From assembly GCA_002336115.1 (NCBI GenBank), contig DDEN01000025.1:1-11177 (forward strand): a DNA stretch of 11,177 bases. Reading direction: 5' to 3'. Position numbers and translations under genes: made by a program. Source of the stretch: Chitinophagaceae bacterium UBA1953. GTDB taxonomy: Bacteria; Bacteroidota; Bacteroidia; Chitinophagales; Chitinophagaceae. The notes beneath the pieces were generated by a model. The model saw nothing but the letters and a program-made list of their open reading frames with translations, had not been told where the DNA came from and did no database searches. Shown in pieces: positions 8,129 through 11,177 of the stretch. Every line of letters starts with the position of its first letter. Within the stretch, counting starts at the first letter, position 1.

Positions 8129-9112
8129 GTGTTTTCAGTTGTTGTCCCGCTCTACAACAAATCCTTTTACATTGAAAAATGTTTACAATCGATCATTGAA
8201 CAAACATTTCTTGCCTTTGAGGTAATTGTTGTGAATGATGGATCAACCGACGATGGGCTAGAGAGAGTGATCCAATTTATTGAACAAAGCAGATCCCATT
8301 CTAAATCTGAAATTAAGCTAATCAACCAAATAAACTCAGGTGTTTCTGTTGCTCGTAATAAGGGTGTGAAAGAAGCAAAATATGATTTCATTGCTTTTCT
8401 GGATGCTGATGACTGGTGGGAACCTTTTTACCTCGAGGGCATGAAATCGCTGATTGAAGATTACCCTGAAGCTGGAATTTATGGAAGTAATTATTACCTA
8501 CTTAAAAACGGGAGAAAGCAATTATCGACAATTGGTGTGGAAAAGGATTTTAAAAAAGGAATCATCAATTATTGTCAGGTCTATGCCAAAACCCTTTGTA
8601 TGCCTTTGTGGACGGGCGCAACAGTGATTCGTAAAGCAATTTTTGAATCTTTCACCGGATTTAAACATGAATTAAAATTTGGTGAAGACTTTGATTTATG
8701 GATACGTGTAGCTTTAAAATATGATGTAGCTTTTTTAAATAAACCTCTCGCTATTTATAATCAGGATGTGGAATCGAAAAGCAGGGCAATTGGGAAGCTG
8801 CATAAGCCAGATCATCATATGCTCTGGAACCTTGAATACTTAGCGGGTGAAGAATCTATAAACCCTGATTATAAGCATTTGATTGACAATCTGCGGATTT
8901 ACAGCTTGTTGCCATATTATTTAAACAAAAATTATCATGATCTGGCAATAAAAGAACTGAAAAAAGTAGATTGGTCAAAACAATCTGCATCAGCAAGAAG
9001 AACATATGAAACACCTTTTTTTATTCTGAAAATGATTAACCATATTCAATATGTTGGCTCCAGGATTAAGCAGTTTATTATTTCCAAATTTATTCTATCT
9101 ATAAAAAATTGA
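8129..9112 (+). CDS. Glycosyltransferase family 2 (GT-A fold), GTG start
   Basis: This 327-residue protein is a classical GT2 enzyme. It begins FSVVVPLYNKS and has VVNDGSTDDG (34-43) for nucleotide binding, GVSVARNKG (71-79), LDADD (91-95) as the DxD metal site, and FGEDFDLWIR (184-193) with the likely catalytic base. The tail after residue 240 is basic and hydrophobic and may associate with the membrane. The start codon is GTG. An in-frame TAA at 8114-8116 lies 15 bases upstream with no ATG between, and the conserved first strand begins at residue 2, so GTG 8129 is the only reasonable start. A short A-rich run precedes it, but no good ribosome-binding site. It is the last intact gene before the wecB remnant. 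Donor and acceptor are unknown. Confidence 0.9.
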   Translation: MFSVVVPLYNKSFYIEKCLQSIIEQTFLAFEVIVVNDGSTDDGLERVIQFIEQSRSHSKSEIKLINQINSGVSVARNKGVKEAKYDFIAFLDADDWWEPFYLEGMKSLIEDYPEAGIYGSNYYLLKNGRKQLSTIGVEKDFKKGIINYCQVYAKTLCMPLWTGATVIRKAIFESFTGFKHELKFGEDFDLWIRVALKYDVAFLNKPLAIYNQDVESKSRAIGKLHKPDHHMLWNLEYLAGEESINPDYKHLIDNLRIYSLLPYYLNKNYHDLAIKELKKVDWSKQSASARRTYETPFFILKMINHIQYVGSRIKQFIISKFILSIKN

Positions 9113-9155
9113 TTTATTGAAAATAGCTTCCGGTTAGCTGGTAATTATTAGTGAT

Positions 9156-9673
9156 ATGAAGGAAAAATTCTAATTGTTTTCGGATCCAGACCCGAAGCTA
9201 TTAAAATGGCGCCTCTTGTGCAGGAATTCCGAAAATATCCGGAACAATTCCATACAATGGTGTGCATAACCGAGCAACTGAATCCTAATGTTTAAAAGCA
9301 AGTATCCGGTTTGTTAGGAAATCTCGAATCCAGCGGAAATGTTTTTCTGATGCTACTTCTGGAATATTTGCCGTTTCTGTTTTTAATGAAACAATCCTAT
9401 TTATTTCTTACTGACAATGGAGGAATTCAAGAGGAAGCTCCAAGCCTGGGCAAACCAGTTCTGGTTATGAGGGAATTTACTGAGCGTACTGAGGCTATTG
9501 AAGCAAGTATCGTTCGACTTGTAGGTATTGATAAGATAAAAATTGAAAAGTCAGTTAATAACCTGTTATTGAATATTGAAGAGTACATTAATATGTCACA
9601 AGCAATCAATCCTTATGGTGATGGAAATGCTGCTTCAAAAATTGTTTCAATTGTAAGTAAATTCAATACCTGA
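9156..9673 (+). pseudogene. wecB: Decayed UDP-N-acetylglucosamine 2-epimerase with large internal deletion
   Basis: Intact WecB converts UDP-GlcNAc to UDP-ManNAc and is about 370-380 residues long; only about 170 codons remain here. The frame from 9167 reads ILIVFGSRPEAIKMAPLVQE, the family N-terminus, and continues to VCITEQ. At about 9277/9278 it jumps to LNPNV, which in the intact enzyme lies some 200 residues later. The C-terminus then follows, with EYLPF, LTDNGGIQEEAPSLGKPVLV and NPYGDG. There are three lesions. The ATG at 9156 is one base out of frame and hits TAA at 9171, consistent with loss of one A from the A-run. An in-frame deletion removed the middle. A TAA at 9293-9295 interrupts LNPNV|KQV. 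By my recollection of E. coli numbering, the deleted part holds all four key residues (D95, E117, E131, H213). A TTG at 9311 could start a 120-residue remnant, but it cannot be an epimerase. Confidence 0.9.
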
Positions 9674-10413
9674 TGATTCCAAAAGTAATTCACTATTGTT
9701 GGTTTGGAAGAGGGCAAATGCCTGCTTTAGCAATTAAATGCATTGATTCCTGGAAGAAATATTTACCGGATTATGAACTCAGAATATGGAATGAAGACAA
9801 TTTTGACATTAACCAGGTACCCTATGTTAAAGAAGCATACGAAGCTCGCAAGTATGCGTTTGTAACAGATTATGTAAGGCTGTATGCACTTTATCACTCA
9901 GGAGGGATTTATATGGATACAGATGTAGAAGTTTTAAAAAGCCTGGATGATTTGTTGTGTTTACCTGGTTTTTCGGGTTTCGAAAGTGCCACAGAAGTTC
10001 CAACCGGAATTATGGCATGTGAAAAAGAGAATGTATGGGCAAAAGAGCAACTTGATTACTATGACTCGAAGCACTTTTTAAAAACAGATGGAACTCCTGA
10101 TTTATTTACTAATGTGCAGATTATTTCAGAGATAATGGCTGCAAATGGGTTCAATTTACAAAATAGCTATCAGGTTTATAAAAATTGCATGCATATTTTC
10201 CCTAAGGATTTTTTTTGTCCAAAATCGCGGACAGGCATCCTGACAATCACTCCCAATACATATTGTATTCATCATTTTGCAGCATCCTGGGATACTCGTC
10301 GTTTAAAAATGAAACGCTTTTTTTTTCAAAGGATTTTAGGCCCCTTGGCTACCGATTTTTTAGTAGGGGTGAAGCGAAAAATTCTGCGAAGAAGCAAATT
10401 ACGCCCTAAGTAA
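9673..10413 (+). CDS. Glycosyltransferase family 32 (DXD-containing, OCH1/capsular-type)
   Basis: This 246-residue protein begins IPKVIHYCWFG (2-12), the hallmark start of bacterial GT32 enzymes. The catalytic core is TDYVRLYALYHSGGIYMDTD (65-84), with the DTD metal-binding motif at 82-84 and VEV after it. IHHFAASW (199-206) is the conserved histidine-containing end of the domain. The C-terminal 35 residues are strongly basic, which fits peripheral membrane attachment. Family members transfer hexoses, often mannose or galactose, from NDP-sugars to a lipid-linked glycan; the donor here is unknown. Its ATG overlaps the TGA of the wecB remnant by one base (TGATG), so translation was probably coupled to the once-intact epimerase. 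The reading frame itself is undamaged. A tight 25-bp gap leads to the membrane transferase downstream. Confidence 0.88.
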   Translation: MIPKVIHYCWFGRGQMPALAIKCIDSWKKYLPDYELRIWNEDNFDINQVPYVKEAYEARKYAFVTDYVRLYALYHSGGIYMDTDVEVLKSLDDLLCLPGFSGFESATEVPTGIMACEKENVWAKEQLDYYDSKHFLKTDGTPDLFTNVQIISEIMAANGFNLQNSYQVYKNCMHIFPKDFFCPKSRTGILTITPNTYCIHHFAASWDTRRLKMKRFFFQRILGPLATDFLVGVKRKILRRSKLRPK

Positions 10414-10416
10414 ACT

Positions 10417-10423
10417 GGAGGAG
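10417..10423 (+). promoter_or_regulatory. Possible Shine-Dalgarno sequence (GGAGGAG) before the membrane transferase
   Basis: GGAGGAG is the strongest purine-rich ribosome-binding match just before any start in this window. It ends 15 bases before the ATG at 10439, which is longer than the usual 5-9 bases. No ATG, GTG or TTG in the same frame lies closer. It may be a weak or chance site, and most genes here have none. Confidence 0.3.
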
Positions 10424-10438
10424 ATTTTACATTTAAAA

Positions 10439-11177
10439 ATGGACACAAGACCCTTAGCTTTTTTTCCTAAATATTTCACCCGGGCAGCAAGTTTAACTTA
10501 TGTGATTGTGGTGGTTGCATGCTATGTGTTGTTTGCCGGTAGGGGATTGCCAGTTATCTGGATTACGTTCGGGTTGGCAGAAGTAATGTCATTTTTCTAT
10601 TTCTCCAATATTTTTACCCGGCAATGGGCAACGGTTTCCGATGCTTCCTTCGTTAAAGCGCTTTTCACCACATCACTTGGAATCAGAGTCATTTATGTGG
10701 TTTTTGTATACCTGTTCTACCTTTTGCTGACTGACAAACCTTTCGAATTCGAAGCCCGCGATTCATGGGGCTACCACAATGAGGCTGTATGGATTGTTGA
10801 TATGTTTGAATCAGGAACCATCGGATATTATTTTAACGATTACCTTAAAGGGGTTTCAGATTCGGGTTTTCCTTTGTGGTTATCTGTAATTTATTTCTTT
10901 TCTGCAAAAAGCATACTGGTAGCCAGGCTGGTAAATGCGGTAGTGAGCGCCTGGATGGTGGTGCTTATTTACAAAATAGCCAGCCGGAATTTTGGTGAAG
11001 CTGCCGGTCGGATCAGTGCCATATTAGCCATGCTTTTACCCACCCTGGTATACTATTGCGGCTTACACAACAAGGAAACCGTGATGGTTTTTTTGTTGAT
11101 GGCATTTGTTGACAGAGCAGACTGGTTTGTGCGTCAGCGTACCATAAAGACATGGAATCTGCTGGTTGTCATCCTGC
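10439..11177 (+). CDS. Multi-pass membrane glycosyltransferase, GT-C fold (GT39/ArnT-like), N-terminal part
   Basis: The frame is open from the ATG at 10439 to the window edge, giving 246 visible residues with no stop; the gene is 3'-truncated by the window. Hydrophobic stretches lie at about residues 18-33, 38-56, 77-97, 143-156, 163-180, 190-206, 213-225 and 238 onward. That is consistent with a polytopic inner-membrane protein. The loop after the third stretch contains EARDSWGYHNEA (105-116), whose aspartate D108 fits the acidic catalytic site in the first outside loop of GT-C enzymes. LHNKETVMVFLLMAF (209-223) and the LVARLVNAVVSAW segment (160-172) resemble the PMT_2/DPMDT (GT39-like) group. 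Such enzymes use polyprenyl-phosphate sugars on the periplasmic side. Sampled GC is about 44%, above the upstream block. A different membrane protein of the locus cannot be fully excluded because the C-terminal half is missing. Confidence 0.68.
   Translation, partial: MDTRPLAFFPKYFTRAASLTYVIVVVACYVLFAGRGLPVIWITFGLAEVMSFFYFSNIFTRQWATVSDASFVKALFTTSLGIRVIYVVFVYLFYLLLTDKPFEFEARDSWGYHNEAVWIVDMFESGTIGYYFNDYLKGVSDSGFPLWLSVIYFFSAKSILVARLVNAVVSAWMVVLIYKIASRNFGEAAGRISAILAMLLPTLVYYCGLHNKETVMVFLLMAFVDRADWFVRQRTIKTWNLLVVIL

Noticed and set aside
9311..9673. Functional 120-residue gene starting at TTG 9311
   Set aside because: Its frame continues upstream into more wecB sequence interrupted by TAA 9293, and it lacks all catalytic residues of the epimerase; treated as part of the pseudogene.
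10215..10409. 64-residue + strand open frame inside the GT32 gene
   Set aside because: It is an overlapping frame within a well-supported GT32 coding region and has no family features.

Overview
The window is part of a glycan (surface polysaccharide, lipopolysaccharide or protein O-glycan) biosynthesis locus. All recognisable genes lie on the + strand. The organism is most likely a member of the Bacteroidota. The reasons are low GC with AT-rich spacers, almost no Shine-Dalgarno sequences before starts, and a family mix typical of Bacteroidota glycan loci (HlpA-like GT-A transferase, GT10, GT32, FkbM pair). This is inference; no marker gene fixes the taxon.

Layout. Bases 3-416 are the C-terminal end of a GT2 glycosyltransferase. 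From 557 to 9112 there are eight intact, separately spaced genes: GT4 (557-1789), HlpA/GNT-I-like GT-A transferase (1862-2878), WcaE-type GT2 (2913-3719), FkbM methyltransferase (3798-4697), GT10 fucosyltransferase-like (4853-5860), a second FkbM methyltransferase (5982-6857), GT4 (6949-8022) and GT2 (8129-9112, GTG start). Bases 9156-9673 are a decayed wecB (UDP-GlcNAc 2-epimerase) with an internal deletion of about 200 codons, a frameshift and a nonsense codon. Its stop overlaps the start of an intact GT32 transferase (9673-10413). A multi-pass membrane GT-C type transferase starts at 10439 and runs off the right edge.

How the genes fit together. The soluble transferases would add sugars one by one to a lipid-linked acceptor on the cytoplasmic face. 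The GT10 protein would be expected to add fucose or a similar sugar from a GDP donor, and the two FkbM proteins to O-methylate sugar hydroxyls. The GT-C protein would act at the membrane with a polyprenyl-linked donor. No flippase, polymerase, initiating transferase, ligase or intact nucleotide-sugar gene lies in the window, so those functions must be encoded elsewhere.

Spacers in the 417-9112 block are mostly 70-155 bp and hold no promoter or terminator I can support. No gene-free stretch exceeds 300 bp; the longest is 4698-4852 (155 bp). Hand counts of 240-base samples give about 39% GC at 1-240, about 33% at 6121-6360, about 39% in the wecB remnant (9181-9420) and about 44% at 10441-10680. 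This suggests that the middle block was assembled separately from the right flank. I see no tRNA, rRNA, CRISPR array, insertion sequence or long repeat.
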